A stretch of 64,000 bases of DNA from Asterias amurensis. Taxonomy: Eukaryota > Echinodermata > Asteroidea > Forcipulatida > Asteriidae. Under the pieces are notes generated by a model that saw nothing but the letters and a program-made list of their open reading frames with translations, was not told the DNA's origin and ran no database searches. Positions 42,077-54,200 of this stretch are shown here, in pieces. Every line of letters starts with the position of its first letter. Position 1 is the stretch's first letter. The position numbers and the translations under genes were made by a program. The stretch is taken from contig NC_092660.1 of NCBI RefSeq assembly GCF_032118995.1, forward strand, positions 511,501 through 575,500. Reading direction: 5' to 3'.

Positions 42077-45000
42077 ATGGCCTTCTCGGTTGCTCAGCGT
42101 TCAAGCTCTGTCCTGAGGCTTATGGTCCGAAGTTCCAACAAAATCAGACAAGAATTAGCAGAGGGTCCTTGCCAACACCTCACAAAGAGAGTTGTGTTGC
42201 CTTCTCTTGGACCTGTTGCAATCCAAACAGCTTCACTGCACGGGCACCATGGCAGCACCAAGCCTCTGTTGGGCCAAGCAATGGGTAGGCGAGAGGTCCA
42301 TGCAGGTATCTTCAACACCAACGCAGCAGCTCCTGATATACACCCACTACAAGGCAGCACTGTAGATGCAGCTGCAGACAAGACTACCCAAGCATCCCCT
42401 AGAGTGATGAAACGCTCACATCTCTACCGCTTCATTGCAGAGGTGAGCCAGGCTGAGATTACCAAGGGCCAAACCATCACTTCGGTTGCGCATGCCCTGG
42501 ATGACATGGCCCTTAACGTCACTTGGTCCGACGGGGAGGTACAAGCCTACCCGTATGCATGGCTTCGGGATAACTGCCTCTGCAAGCAGTGTTACCAGTC
42601 ATCCCTTCAGTCAAGGATCTTTAGTTTCACAAGCATTGATGTGGAGATGATTCCTATTTATGCTGTGCCTGGAGATGAAGGAAAGACAGTTCGATTGACT
42701 TGGCCCGATGGTCACTTTGGAGAATATCCTTCAGGTATGAAGTAGGGATACAATCTCCCCTACCCCCATCCACGCCCCTAATCGAACCCCCCCCCCCCTT
42801 TAGCTTTGGTTAATTTCCCAAACTATCCTAAGTTTGTTCCATATGAATTGGTTTTCAGTTGAGTTCATTGTTTATTAGTCAGATATTTCTTCTGATAACG
42901 ACATGTCAAGTTTGGATATGGAGGAAAAACCCTTAGTGAGGAGAACGCTCACAATCAGGTAGAGACTAAAAACCCAGTCCACATCCTCCGGTACTGGTGT
43001 GAGGTGGGATTCGAACTGGGGGTCCACAGAGGTGAAAGAGGTGTGACCATTTAGTTTGTTTCCGTGTAGTTTTATTGACATAATTTGGATGCTGACACTT
43101 TAAAGCATTTTGTTGTGCGCCTAAACCTTGAAGTGGACTCGCCCTGTTGTTTGTTCTTTCAGTCAAAATTTACGATAAGATCGGTGAACTAATCCTAAAG
43201 TAGTGGTGTGTTTCGTCAGCCAACCAATAAAAAAGCAAACAAGTTTGTTGTCGCTGTTTGCACAAACCTTTTGGTGCACTCTAGTTTCTACAAACTTGTC
43301 ACAGTAGGTGGCAATAGACCCTGCCCATAAAATGCTAATTTACATTCACGCATCGTACAGACTCTATTGGTTGGCAACCGCCATAGAGAAGTGCATTACT
43401 CAGACGCACAATCACGTCTGCGTCACGCAGCCATTAGCCGAGTACAAACCAGCCCGATGGTCCCTCATTAGTGCGCACGTGCGTTGTGCAATTTACATAT
43501 TTCATTGGAAGGGTCTATTGTGCAAAGTGCTGATTGAAGATACCTAATTCTTATGTTCATTATGACTTTTGTTGTGGGTTATTTGATTTACACTCTGATA
43601 TGAAAACTTGATACTTAGGTTTGTTTTGATTTGTTGGCACAATTCCAGCCAGAGTTTTTAACACAAGTAAATATTGCCCCATTTGCATTGAGTGGAAATT
43701 CCCTCTACTCTAGATTTATAATAAAAAAAAGAGGCTTGGGTGCTACATAAAAACATAATTAGAATCAATTGAAAGGATGGTTACTTTTATCTGCGTACTC
43801 TAAGGCCTGGTATTTTCATCTTTGAGAGTGCAAGGCAATTTTCATGCAAAGGGCATTTTTAAGTAGAAAATGTTAAAGAAATGAAATAATGCTGAAGGGG
43901 CACCAAAGACGAGATTATGGGCAACAAGTCATGGTATCCATGTGATTCCAGGCCTGAATTCTTGATAATTTTAAAATTTTCTTCACAATTTTTTGTTAAT
44001 GACAGATTGGCTTCGTAAACATCGCTTTGAGAACTCCTTCACTGACCCTACCTTTGACTCTGAGCTACAGTACTGGAAGACAGACCTGATAGACAGCGGC
44101 ACTCTGCGTAGGTTTAACTTCCACGACATCGTGTCTAATGATGAAGCTCTGTATGAATGGCTCATGGAAATGAAGGTATGTCTACTTTAAGGCCATGTCA
44201 CACAGGGCACTGTTTACAGACAACTTTGAGGCAACCAAAACCAATTGTTAAAAGGTTTGGGTACTTTATTAAGGACACAAAACACAATGTCCGTGGACAG
44301 ATTTACATTAAACTTAAAAGGTCCAAATATAACGATGGTAGAAAGCTTCCCTTAAAATATTGCTTGCTGAGGTGCTGCAGTTTGGAACCATGGAAACAAA
44401 GATACAAAACAAACAAACAATGCATTGATACAGACCTCTCATGTTTACTGCAGAACTATAACAAACACATACGGAAAGATTAATGTTTTAAATCACTAGT
44501 CTTTTGTTATCTTCATATCTTCGATTTTCGATCTTTGGAATCAGGTGATGTATGTGTTGATTTGTTTACCAACTGATAGTTGAACGAGATTTCCTTTTCG
44601 AGTTGTTGATCTATCCTTGGCACAGACGATCAAGGACTGGAGTATCAGAATAATATTCATTATGTGTAGATAAAATGTGTATCTTGATGGGGCCACTTGA
44701 TTCTTAAAAAGAAGATTAACAGTTGGTAATCACTCTTTAAATTAATGGCAGTAATTAAAAACTTGCACCACTCCTGTTTCAGTCTATCAACTTCATTGTT
44801 TATTTAGTAATTTCTTTTACAAATTGGGAGTCAACTTTGTAGCATCTACATATATAGAAAGGTTTGCAGTAACACCATGTAATGACTATCTCTAATGTGT
44901 TGGGGTGGTTCTGAAAAGAACCGTTGGTTTCAACTCGACGTTTCGATCAGTATGCTCTGATCGTCTTCTGGAGAAAGTACAGTGTCTATAAAATCAAGCC

Positions 45001-48000
45001 CCCTGAAATGTTTATTTAATTCAATTCTCTAGGTTCATGTAAAGTTAATTATGCTTTCTCCAGAAGACAATCAGAGCATACTGATTGAAGCGTCGAGTTG
45101 AAACCACGGTTCTTTTCAGAACCACCCCAATTCATTCGCAAACCTTTCTATATCGTATTTCCACCATGCAAAGTTTCAAATCCTACTTAGCATGTACACA
45201 CTTCACTTTACATGAACCTAGAAGACTGAATAAAATAAACATTTCAAGGGGCTTGATTTTATAGACACTGTACTAAACTATTTGTTTGTCATTATTGAGA
45301 AAACTCTCACAAAATCCACAACAAAACATGAAACATTTATTATACATGATTGATGGAAATTTATAGGTTAGATTAAAAAGAAAATTTAACCAAACTATTT
45401 GTTATCATCTTTTTTCCCCTGACATTTTGTATCAAACATAATGACGGATGAGGAGTAATAAATAACCATCTTATTGTCCTATGTGACATTTACAGCTGAC
45501 TGGAATTTGCCTGGTGGAGGGAGCCGGAATGGTGGAAGGGCAGGTCAAACATCTTGGGGATAGAGTTCTGTTTCTTAGATCAACTTACTACGGGTAATTA
45601 ACTGTTTGAACCATCTTACACTTAACTGTCTTGATGGCATTGAGAGCACAGTGAGACATTTTACCAAACTCTTCCTAACTTTGGATTAATCTTAGGACTT
45701 AGGACGAGTTGAGTTCCCTATCCGAAGACGATGGACACATTGAACTCATTTTAAGTTAGGACGGGTTACTCGTCTTAACTCGAGACAGGATTTATCCTAG
45801 CTCTGTGAAATCGGTTGCTGGGGTTATAACAGTGTGAGGCTTATTAAGATGCCTGCTTACTTGTCTTGAAAAAGTGCATTATATTTAATCATTATTTGTA
45901 TAGTTACACAACGAAAGCTTATTAAACCACTGCTTCCATTTATACCTACCATTGTTTATTTCATTTCAGACCAACATCCCATGTGGTTGTGAAATACAAT
46001 GCCACCAATATTGCATTCACCGGCAAGGCTTTCCCGATGCATACTGACCTGGCATTCCTGCATAGGCCACCTGGTGTAAGTTACAATAAACCTTAGGACA
46101 TGTAGCAAGTTCAAAGACTAAAGGTCGAGTCACACTGCAGCGATAGCGAAAACGATATTGATCACGACGCAAAAAGCTTTCTATTGGTTGAATGAGTGTG
46201 TGCGTATTCTGCGTGGAGCAATTCAACCAATAGAATGCATTCTCTTTGTGTCGTGATCGTTATCGTTTTCGTATTTGCTGCAGTGTGACTCGGCCAATAG
46301 ACCTTTATAATGGTGCGGCCATCTTGATTTTCTCTCATTCAAATCAATGTAACTGAACCAAGACCGGAAGGAGAAATAGTCTGGTTCCTTTTTTTTACAA
46401 TGAGTATCAGCAACCATTACTGTTATTGGATACAGTGAACATGGCCAAGATGGTGGCAGCGAGGGTTGGTTGCTCTATGAATAGATACCTCATTTGATGT
46501 TTATGATGCTTCAGTATACAATTGTTGCTCGCTGTGATGGACCCCAATCACAGTGTGCACCAATTAGTTTGTTATACCTTGGTAACATTAATATTCCTCT
46601 TCTCGAAGTTCTGTTGTTATCTTCAAACATTACTACGACTGAGTATTCATTGTTTAATAAGCAGACGAACAAGAAACAATTCCTGACTGTTCCCTCAAAC
46701 CCGCGGGTGTTTCGTACACAGCTCTGGAAATCGACCAACACTGGGAACGATCATGTTCATGTTACCCGACCCCCCAAGCCATGTAACATGCGTTTTTGTT
46801 GCACGTCACGTGATTGGTTCTCGACCAATCAAACTTCACAGTTTGTTACCGAAGTATAACAAGCATTTTTGTTTTACGTCACATGATTGGTTCTCGACCA
46901 ATCAAACTTCACAGTTTGTTACCGAGGTATAACAGTGTAAAGTGGATTGCCCAAACCCTAGATAACCTGAGCTATTGGGTCTTCAATTAAATGTTGCAAT
47001 TCCAGTCTGGGTAAGATTCGGCAAGGCATACTGGAATAGCATGGTGCTTTAAAATGAATACACTCATGAGATTGAGGTTGATGATGTGGTAACAGAGCCC
47101 AATTTCATAAACCTGTTTAGCAGAATTAACTACTGCTTGACAAATTTCTTTGTTAAGCAAAAAAATAGTGGGGCACCAGTCACAGCAATGTACACTGAAT
47201 GTAATTTTGGCTGGTTACTTGTTTATGTTAAGCAATACTTTTCTGTGCTTAGCAAAACTTTGGGCTTTATGAAATAAATGTGTACATATTGGCCCAAGAA
47301 ATAATCTTAAAACTTTCTTTAGAATTGAACAAGCCCTATAACAACCTTGCTGACTACAGACAACCATTTGTTCTTTCAGGCCCAGATGATCCATTGCATT
47401 GAGCAGGCCAAGGGTCCAGGGGGTGAGAATTGGTTCACTGATGGGTTCAAGGTTGCCTTAGATCTGAAGAGGGAGGATCCTGAGGCCTTTGAGTTGCTTA
47501 GCACTACACTCATGGAGTATCAAGACATCGGTGAAGATGTATATGGTAGATTCCATCAGCATTCACGCCATCCAACTATCAGGTAGGATTCTATAGCATC
47601 ATGGTTCAATATGTGATCAAAGGGTGTCCAAATTTGCTAGAAATTAAAAAAATGGGTGTGCAAATTTTTCACTTACGTTACATCAACATGTAAATGACAG
47701 ATTGAATAAGACACCAAGGACCCACTGATACCCCTCTGGCTGACACTATGTACAGAGTTTAACCAGGGGGTGGATTTCACAAAGAGTCAAGTCTTATCTC
47801 GAGTTGTTCTTCCTAACCTAGGACTGGACTTTAGTTAGTAATATCCCCTAGGACTAGTATACACATTTTGACTGGCAATGAGGTAACTAGTGTACGTCTA
47901 TTCCCCCGAGGGACTTTGAGTGACCAGAAGAGGGAAATAGGCCCCTGTTCTGATCACTCACAGGCCTGAGGGGGAATAGATGCGTACACTAGTTACCAAA

Positions 48001-49290
48001 TTATGCCAGTCCATATTTGTTTTATATTGCACCTGTAGTCTTGACCGTGACGGAAATCCAGAGCATGTGTACCTGAGTGACCATGGTCGTATGCCAATGA
48101 TGCGGATACCAGTGAAGAAAACCCAGGCCCTCTATCGAGCCTTGAAGAAGTTCAGTAATATGTACCATCACCCTGACAATGTCTGCGCATACAAACTACG
48201 AGAAGGTCAGTAAACGCCTTTTTTCATATAACTATGGGTTGAAAGAAGAAAAAAATCTTCGTTCAGCCCACAAATCATTTAAAACATGTGCACTCAGTTT
48301 CTCATAGTAACATACTTTGATGGTTTGGATTGCTCTTATTACAGGAAAGATATGACCCTGTGACCTCATTACCCCCATGACCTCATTACCCCATCAATAC
48401 TTTAGGAAACATTGGGTGCGTTCGTTTAGCTTCCCTGGGTCGACCCCGCGGTGCTCACTCGGGTGAGCCCCTGACAAGAGCTAAACGAACGACCACTCCC
48501 TGCTCTCGTAGTGACGTCATGCACCTGGGGCCAGCCCCCAAGTGACCCACTCTCCAAGCAGGGCACTGGGGGCAGACCCAGGTCAACCCAGGGAAGCTAA
48601 ATGAACGCACCCATAGTATAGTAAATCAATATGTTACTTAAGATGTTGGAGAAAAATTATTACTTGGAAACAGTGTAAAATGGATTGTAGGTGGGGGCCT
48701 AAAGAAATGATTATTCTTATCTCAAATTTTGTCATTGGGCTGAACAGAGACAAATTGATAGGAGCAGGATTTGAACCTGGTACCTCTGAATTAACGCGCC
48801 AGCGCTCTACCATCTGAGCTTTCTAACCCTTATGTTGGTGCCCCCCCCCCCTCATTTTGTCTATATCTTTGTTCAGGGTGCCAGTCAGAAGGCCTTATGA
48901 TCCTGCATCTAGTACTGTCATACAAGCATTGCTGCTTTTCTGGAGAGAAAATCTTTTTGTGCTGTGTGCTTGCGCTGTCTATACTGTGCTTTTTCCTGAG
49001 AGAGCTTGGAATCTTCATCCCTCTTATAGCTGGCAGTGTTCTCTCTGGAACACTTTTATATTTGTATTCCAATTGACATTATGACCTACGACCTTATGCA
49101 AAACATATCACAATTTGTTTGGATTTCAGGTGACATTATGACCTTTGACAATCGACGTGTCATCCATGGTCGAGGTTCCTTTGAGGTGACCAGTAACAGT
49201 AGTCGCCATCTTGAAACGGGTTACCTGGAATGGGATGAGATCAACTCACGCTTGCGTCTGCTTCAGCACCAGTTCCAAGCAAGCATGTAA
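42077..49290 (+). CDS. BBOX1: BBOX1-like gamma-butyrobetaine dioxygenase (complete)
   Basis: The enzyme hydroxylates gamma-butyrobetaine to L-carnitine using 2-oxoglutarate, O2 and Fe(II), the last step of carnitine synthesis. Seven coding exons in phase give 520 aa: 42077-42734, 44006-44175, 45496-45593, 45970-46075, 47380-47582, 48039-48205, 49130-49290. The N-terminal zinc site is present (C167, C169, C172 in DNCLCKQCY; H213 in WPDGHFGEY). The iron ligands are H333 and D335 (MHTD) and H480 (VIHGR), and R493 in SSRHLE is the likely 2-oxoglutarate anchor. The WLRDNC block and the overall spacing match BBOX1 better than its paralogue TMLHE, though a BBOX/TMLHE-family relative cannot be excluded. 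About 129 residues precede the conserved region that begins almost at once in human BBOX1 (387 aa). The first 40 are rich in Arg, Ser and hydrophobic residues, as in mitochondrial presequences. An acceptor at 42046 shows that translation starts in a second exon, after a non-coding first exon. Confidence 0.92.
42920..43075 (-). mobile_element. SINE-like fragment, family S4/S5, BBOX1-like intron 1
   Basis: On the minus strand CCAGTTCGAATCCCACCTC (box B-like) precedes GTGGACTGGGTTTTTAGTCT and GTGAGCGTTCTCCTCAC. Confidence 0.6.
43310..43532. mobile_element. MITE in BBOX1-like intron 1
   Basis: Ends GGCAATAGACCCTGCC and GGAAGGGTCTATTGTGC form inverted repeats around GC-richer DNA. Confidence 0.65.
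44247..44400. mobile_element. P4 MITE, half
   Basis: GTTTGGGTACTTTATTAAGG, GAAAGCTTCCCTTAAAATAT, GCTGAGGTGCTGCAGTTTGG, in BBOX1-like intron 2. Confidence 0.75.
44853..45300. mobile_element. P6 element in an A-B-A'-B' arrangement
   Basis: A P6 arm (44853-44975, A) and unique DNA (44976-45050, B) are followed by the inverted arm (45051-45187, A') and an inverted copy of the unique DNA (45188-45297, B'; e.g. AGTGTCTATAAAATCAAGCC versus its complement). Confidence 0.85.
45655..45825. mobile_element. P2-like MITE, diverged
   Basis: TCTTAGGACTTAGGACGAGT, AGGACGGGTTACTCGTC and CTCTGTGAAATCGGTTG, in BBOX1-like intron 3. Confidence 0.65.
46115..46475. mobile_element. Two abutting palindromic MITEs (P8 then P9) in BBOX1-like intron 4
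   Basis: P8 (46120-46300): AGTCACACTGCAGCGATAGC and its complement TTTGCTGCAGTGTGACT. P9 (46303-46475): AGACCTTTATAATGGTGCGG, GGCCATCTTGATTTTCTCTC, GCCAAGATGGTGGCAGC. Confidence 0.75.
46790..46937. repeat. 72-bp direct duplication in BBOX1-like intron 4
   Basis: Two adjacent copies of a block containing TGATTGGTTCTCGACCAATC, each holding an inverted repeat (GATTGGTTC / GACCAATC). They differ at about six sites. Confidence 0.9.
47096..47278. mobile_element. P7 MITE
   Basis: GCCCAATTTCATAAACCTGT to AAACTTTGGGCTTTATGAAA with GGGGCACCAGTCACAGCAAT inside. Confidence 0.75.
47768..47865. mobile_element. P2 MITE fragment
   Basis: GGGGGTGGATTTCACAAAGA and CTAGGACTAG; right end missing. Confidence 0.6.
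48413..48613. mobile_element. P5 MITE, BBOX1-like intron 6
   Basis: Ends TGGGTGCGTTCGTTTAGCTT and AAGCTAAATGAACGCACCCA; same inside as the copy at 7535, ~55 bp shorter. Confidence 0.85.
48735..48890 (-). mobile_element. SINE family S3 tRNA-like part, minus strand
   Basis: On the minus strand AGCTCAGATGGTAGAGCG ... AGGTTCAAATCCTGCTCC resembles a tRNA but lacks paired stems for an intact tRNA gene; it matches the S3 pattern. Confidence 0.65.
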
Positions 49291-50755
49291 AGGTATCTGG
49301 CTGTTCTATTTCCAGGGGATGTTAACAGCTTATAACAGCTTACCTCCCACTGGTAAACAAATAGCATCATAAGTATTAGTATAATGCCAATCAAATAGAC
49401 ATTTGTTAATATCTTAGGACTGAAATTTATAAAACTTAATTTACAGACTAAATTCTATTTTATTTAGAATATATTATAAACAGAACGTTTTGATAATCAT
49501 CATAATATCAGCTGCTTTCCTGGAAAGAAAAGTAGGTTTGAATGTTAAAACACTGGAGGATTTGTTTTAAACAAACGATTGGCTTTTTCTCTGAAAGTGT
49601 GTCCAAATAGTCTGGTCCCACTTTTACAACTCCAGTCAGTATTATTGCTTGTACTCGGGGAGTATGACTATGATGACAGTGTGAAGATCCTTTTAAAGCA
49701 ACCTTGTTCCCAGCATGCATTGCTCTGTCATAACCCCTGGAATTTTTATGAGCGGCTGTAATCAAACCATTTTTACCTCAGCTGAGGTATGCATATGTTG
49801 AGATACACCAGGTGAGAAGACTGGTCTTTGACAATTCCCAAGGAGTTCAGGTCTTTAATGGACTGCACAATGTGAAGTGGTCTGTAGTGAAAATTAGTAA
49901 GCTTTTTTAATTCATTGTGTCTTAAAAAAAGCCAACCAAAACTGCCGAACTGCCAAAATGAACTTCTGCTTTTGTCAGATTATTACAAGGAATTGCTATT
50001 TAAAATCATACCTTGTAATCCGAGAAACAAATTTAATACACATACTTTACTTCCATCAACAAATTTCTCTAATCTGGTACTTACTGTCACATAACACTAT
50101 TTAAAGGTGTTATTGCATTTTTCATTTATTGTCTATCAAATATTATTTTTGTTTATTCAAAAAAAAATATATAGATTTAATTTTTTTGTTTATATATTTG
50201 TTTTGAACCTGTGTGCAGAAAGAATTATTATTATTATTTTTGTTTTGATGGGGGGGATTCAAGGGACTTGTTAGTATCATTTTGAATATGATATAAAATA
50301 GTTTAATTTCTTAATTATAACAAAATGCATGACACCAAGTTTGCATGTTAGTCAATTTATTCCAGATCCTTTCTTTTAGAGCCAACATATGTGTATCCTT
50401 TCTGAAGACTAATATTTGCCAAAAACCTACCCCAAATTACTTTATTTTGCATAATGAGTTATCCTGCACTGACTGACACCACTTCTAGTTCACGATCTGA
50501 CATTTTGGACCAAAAAAATGAAGTTTTGATTTGCATCTAAACCAGGATTTTGAGGGGATGAATGTAAGTGGAAGGGTTTCGTAATCCCATGCTTTTTAAG
50601 TGCACTTTGTGCAATGAAGATCAATTTAGTTATTTGATATAATTGCATTATGCTAGAGAAACTTGCCTCATTTTACACCTTTAAGTTGAACTGAGTTTGG
50701 ACAAATACAATTTGTACCCTAATTGATTATTAATAAATCATGCTTCGATTTGAGC
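49291..50755 (+). other. BBOX1-like 3' untranslated region (probable extent)
   Basis: AT-rich DNA without frames follows the stop codon. An AATAAA at 50732 is a plausible polyadenylation signal. The minus-strand GASK1-like gene has an AATAAA at 50911-50916, so the two convergent transcripts may end within about 200 bp of each other. A short P1 MITE remnant lies at 49785-49860. Confidence 0.4.
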
Positions 50756-50929
50756 TGTATTCAGACGAAACATTTTTGTCCTTGAAGTTTGTATCTGCCA
50801 AAAACGTCAGAAAAAGCCACAGATGATATATAAATATGTAAAACCCTTTGTTCGGTAATGTTTACCCTTTGTTCGTTGATGTTATTTTCCATTTCATACA
50901 TGTGTGTACATTTATTAGTGCAATTTTTA

Positions 50930-51202
50930 AATGGAGAGTTGTTGATATTATAAAATATTGTGAGAAACGGCTCTGTAATAACATAGTTTTTGAGACGGAG
51001 GTAATTTCTCACTCAATAATTGCATGCATCTGAAAACACACAGAGTTGTTCAAGAAGGTTCATTTCTCTTATTATTCACTTGCCATTTCGATGAACGCTT
51101 GGGTACAAATGTTCACTGGTTTGTTATTGTATGCATATGTTGGGACACACCAAGTGAGAAGACTGGTTCTTGGTAATTACCAAATGGTGTCCAGTGCCTT
51201 TA
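50930..51202. mobile_element. P1 MITE, left-truncated
   Basis: From GGAGAGTTGTTGATATTATA to AATGGTGTCCAGTGCC, 50 bp from the GASK1-like stop codon. Confidence 0.8.
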
Positions 51203-51251
51203 AAACCAGTCAAATTACCCGCAGGCCTCGAAAACTACTTAGTGCATTTTT

Positions 51252-54200
51252 CTAGTCCCTTTGCGAACTACTAATATATTTAAGAAACATTCCTGCCCGT
51301 CTATCAATGACGTCAATGATGTCTTCAATGGCTGGTTGTCCTCCTTGGTTTTCCCAGTAGCTACTGTCAATTGAGAGAGATTCAAGAAGCATGGGATGAA
51401 GACGAGCTTCCTTCAGTATGGTTACAGCTCTCGCAGGGAAACTGCAATGGAACGAAAAACAACACAATTTAAAGGGTTTTGAAACCTTTTGTAGATCATT
51501 TTTTTGCCATTTTTTTTCTTTTTCTTTTTCCCCTTGCCATGAATCCGGCCCTATACTCACTGTGAATGCAACCGATACATCCCAAATCGAGAGATTTATT
51601 GCAGTACTGATCCAGATCGATATGTATTTAATTGTAATATAATTAATGACATGTAGAAGTTTCAGCTTCAGAATCATTAGTCGTCAAGTTTTTGAGGGGG
51701 AAAGGTGAAAATCACAGAGCAATGTTATCAGGCAATGCTAAATTAATGTTTTGTGATATTGTTTAAAGCCATTGGACCCTTTCGGTAAACAGTATTGTCC
51801 AAGGCCCACACTTCGTGTATCACAACTTCTATATCAAATAACAAACCTGTGGAAATCTAGGCTCAATCGGACATCGGAGTCGGGAGAAAATAACGGGAAA
51901 ACTTACTCCTGTTTTCGCGCGTTTCGCCGTGTCATGACATGTGTTTATAACAAATCCGTAATTCTCGTTAACGAGAATTTATATTGTTTTACCGTTTTCT
52001 CAAAAAGTAAAGCGTTTCATGGACTAATATTTCAAGAGAAGTCTTTCACCATTACCTTCTGTAAACCCTGTAAATTATTTGTAAATCTGTGAACTTTTTT
52101 TTTTGTTTCTGTACCGAAAGGGTCCAATGGCTTTAACTCGTTTCTCAAAAACTACTGCACCTCAGCAAGTAATATTTTAAGGGAAGCTTTCTATCACCAT
52201 TATATTTTAACCATGTTAGATTTAAATGTATCAGCCCCCCCCCCCCCTGAACACCAAACCTATATGTTACCTTTAAAGGTTTTGTTATTGTCATCATGTT
52301 GTGATGATGTTTTTTGCTGAAGATGGTAAAGCGGTTACTGAAGTGATCTTCACAGATGGGTCACCGTTTAAATGCAAACAACATAGGGTTGAATACTGCG
52401 AGGACATCAACTGGAATTCAGTGAATTTTTTAAATGTCACATCTGAAAATGATGACATTTAAAGGCACTGTACACTACTGGAATGGCTCCCTCTGAAGTA
52501 ACGTAGTTTTTGAGCAGGAGGTAATGCTCACTCAACATTAATAGTAAAAAGACTTCAGCTGAAGTCTTTTTTTATTATGTATATGAAAGGGTGTTTTTCT
52601 TTCAAAATTCTCTCACAAAGTTGATGACAATTTAAGCCCAAATTTTCACAGGTTTGTTATTTTATACGTTATGTTGGGATACACTAAGTGAGAATACTAA
52701 TGATCTTTGACAATTACCAAACGTGTCCAGGGGTGGATTTCACAAAGGTAGTCCTAACTTAGGACTAGTCCTATAGGCAATGCTAAGAGATAGGACCAGT
52801 CCTAAGTTAGGATCAGTAACTCATCCTATTTTAGGACTGGTCCTATCTCTTAACTGATCCTGTTTTAGGACTGGTCCTATCTCTTAGCATTGCCTAGGAC
52901 TAGTCCTTAGTTAGGACTACCTTTTGTGAAACCCACCCCTGTACCTTTAAAGTCAACATTTAAAGTTATTAGCAAATGTTGTCTTTGACGCATATTATAA
53001 CTTTCATCATACCGGTTGATGAGACACCGGCGCCGACACAGATGGTATTTAGCTCAGGGATTGAGTACGGGGAAATGTTGCCCTGGAATTTAAAGGCAGT
53101 GTATATACTTTTTGGTATAATGTCAAAGACCAGTATCCTCACTTGGTGTGCCCCAACAAAATGCATACAATAAACAAGCTTTGGAAATATTGGCTCAATT
53201 GGTCATCGAAGTTGGAAGAGAATAATGAAAGAAAAAAACACACTTGTATGATTATGTGCTTCCAGATTTCCAAAGAAATATTTTGGGTGAAAATTTTGTA
53301 ATTTCTTGACATACTTGACAAAGCATTAAAGTGTTTCGTTTCTAAAGATGTTTATATAATATCAGCAGCGCTCCAAGAGCTCTTTTTCCAAGTAACTTTG
53401 TATATGGTCATTAACTTTTGGAGTTAAAATTGACATAGTATACTCTCTCTTAAAAAAAATCAATTTGTTGCGTCGCTGCAAGTGAAAATAAAACGAGATA
53501 TCTCAAAATGTACGCAACTTCAGAAAGACATGGAGTTAGAGGCGGGACACTTAGAGTTTAGACATATCCATGTCGGCTAGAGCAGAGGGTGGTCTGTAGT
53601 CCCGATGGCAATCATGACACGATTGGTTTCAAGTTCCAAATTGTTGCTCCAACGACCAAAGAAACTTGTTTTTCTTCCTTTCGGGCGAGCAAATTTGGTT
53701 TTGAAACTATAGTCGATTTGAATTTGTGTAAATTGTATCTCTCTCTCTCCCGTTGGGTTAGTCTCTGCAGAGAGTGCAGCCTTTGAGTATTAACTTTCTT
53801 GCAATATATTGAGGTTTGGTCTAGTTTTAAAGAATGAGTGTTAGGCCCCTCTCGTGATCGACAAAAAAACATGATAAACTTTTGACCTGACTGCTTACTT
53901 TATAGACCTGCTCCAGTACCACATTTTGTAAAGAGGAATATTCCATTACAAATGGTTGGCAATGTTAGCCACCCCTTTCTCGTTATTTCTCTCTGTACGA
54001 ACCGTACTTGATATGTGACGTTATCGCACGTTTTTGGCCATGTATTCAAAATGTTATCAACAAATATAGGGCATTTTACACCATTTTAAAGTGAGGTTAG
54101 ATACTTATAATATTTCCCCAAGGATTGGACTCCATCTTTTGGAAAATGAGTGCATCATTAAACTGATTTTTGATCTTGGAGTTGGAGCCTCTCTGTTCAT

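Noticed and set aside
48740-48835. Possible tRNA genes (also at 4150, 13820, 22250)
   Set aside because: Boxes A and B are present but the stems do not pair well and SINE bodies follow; all are tRNA-derived SINEs.
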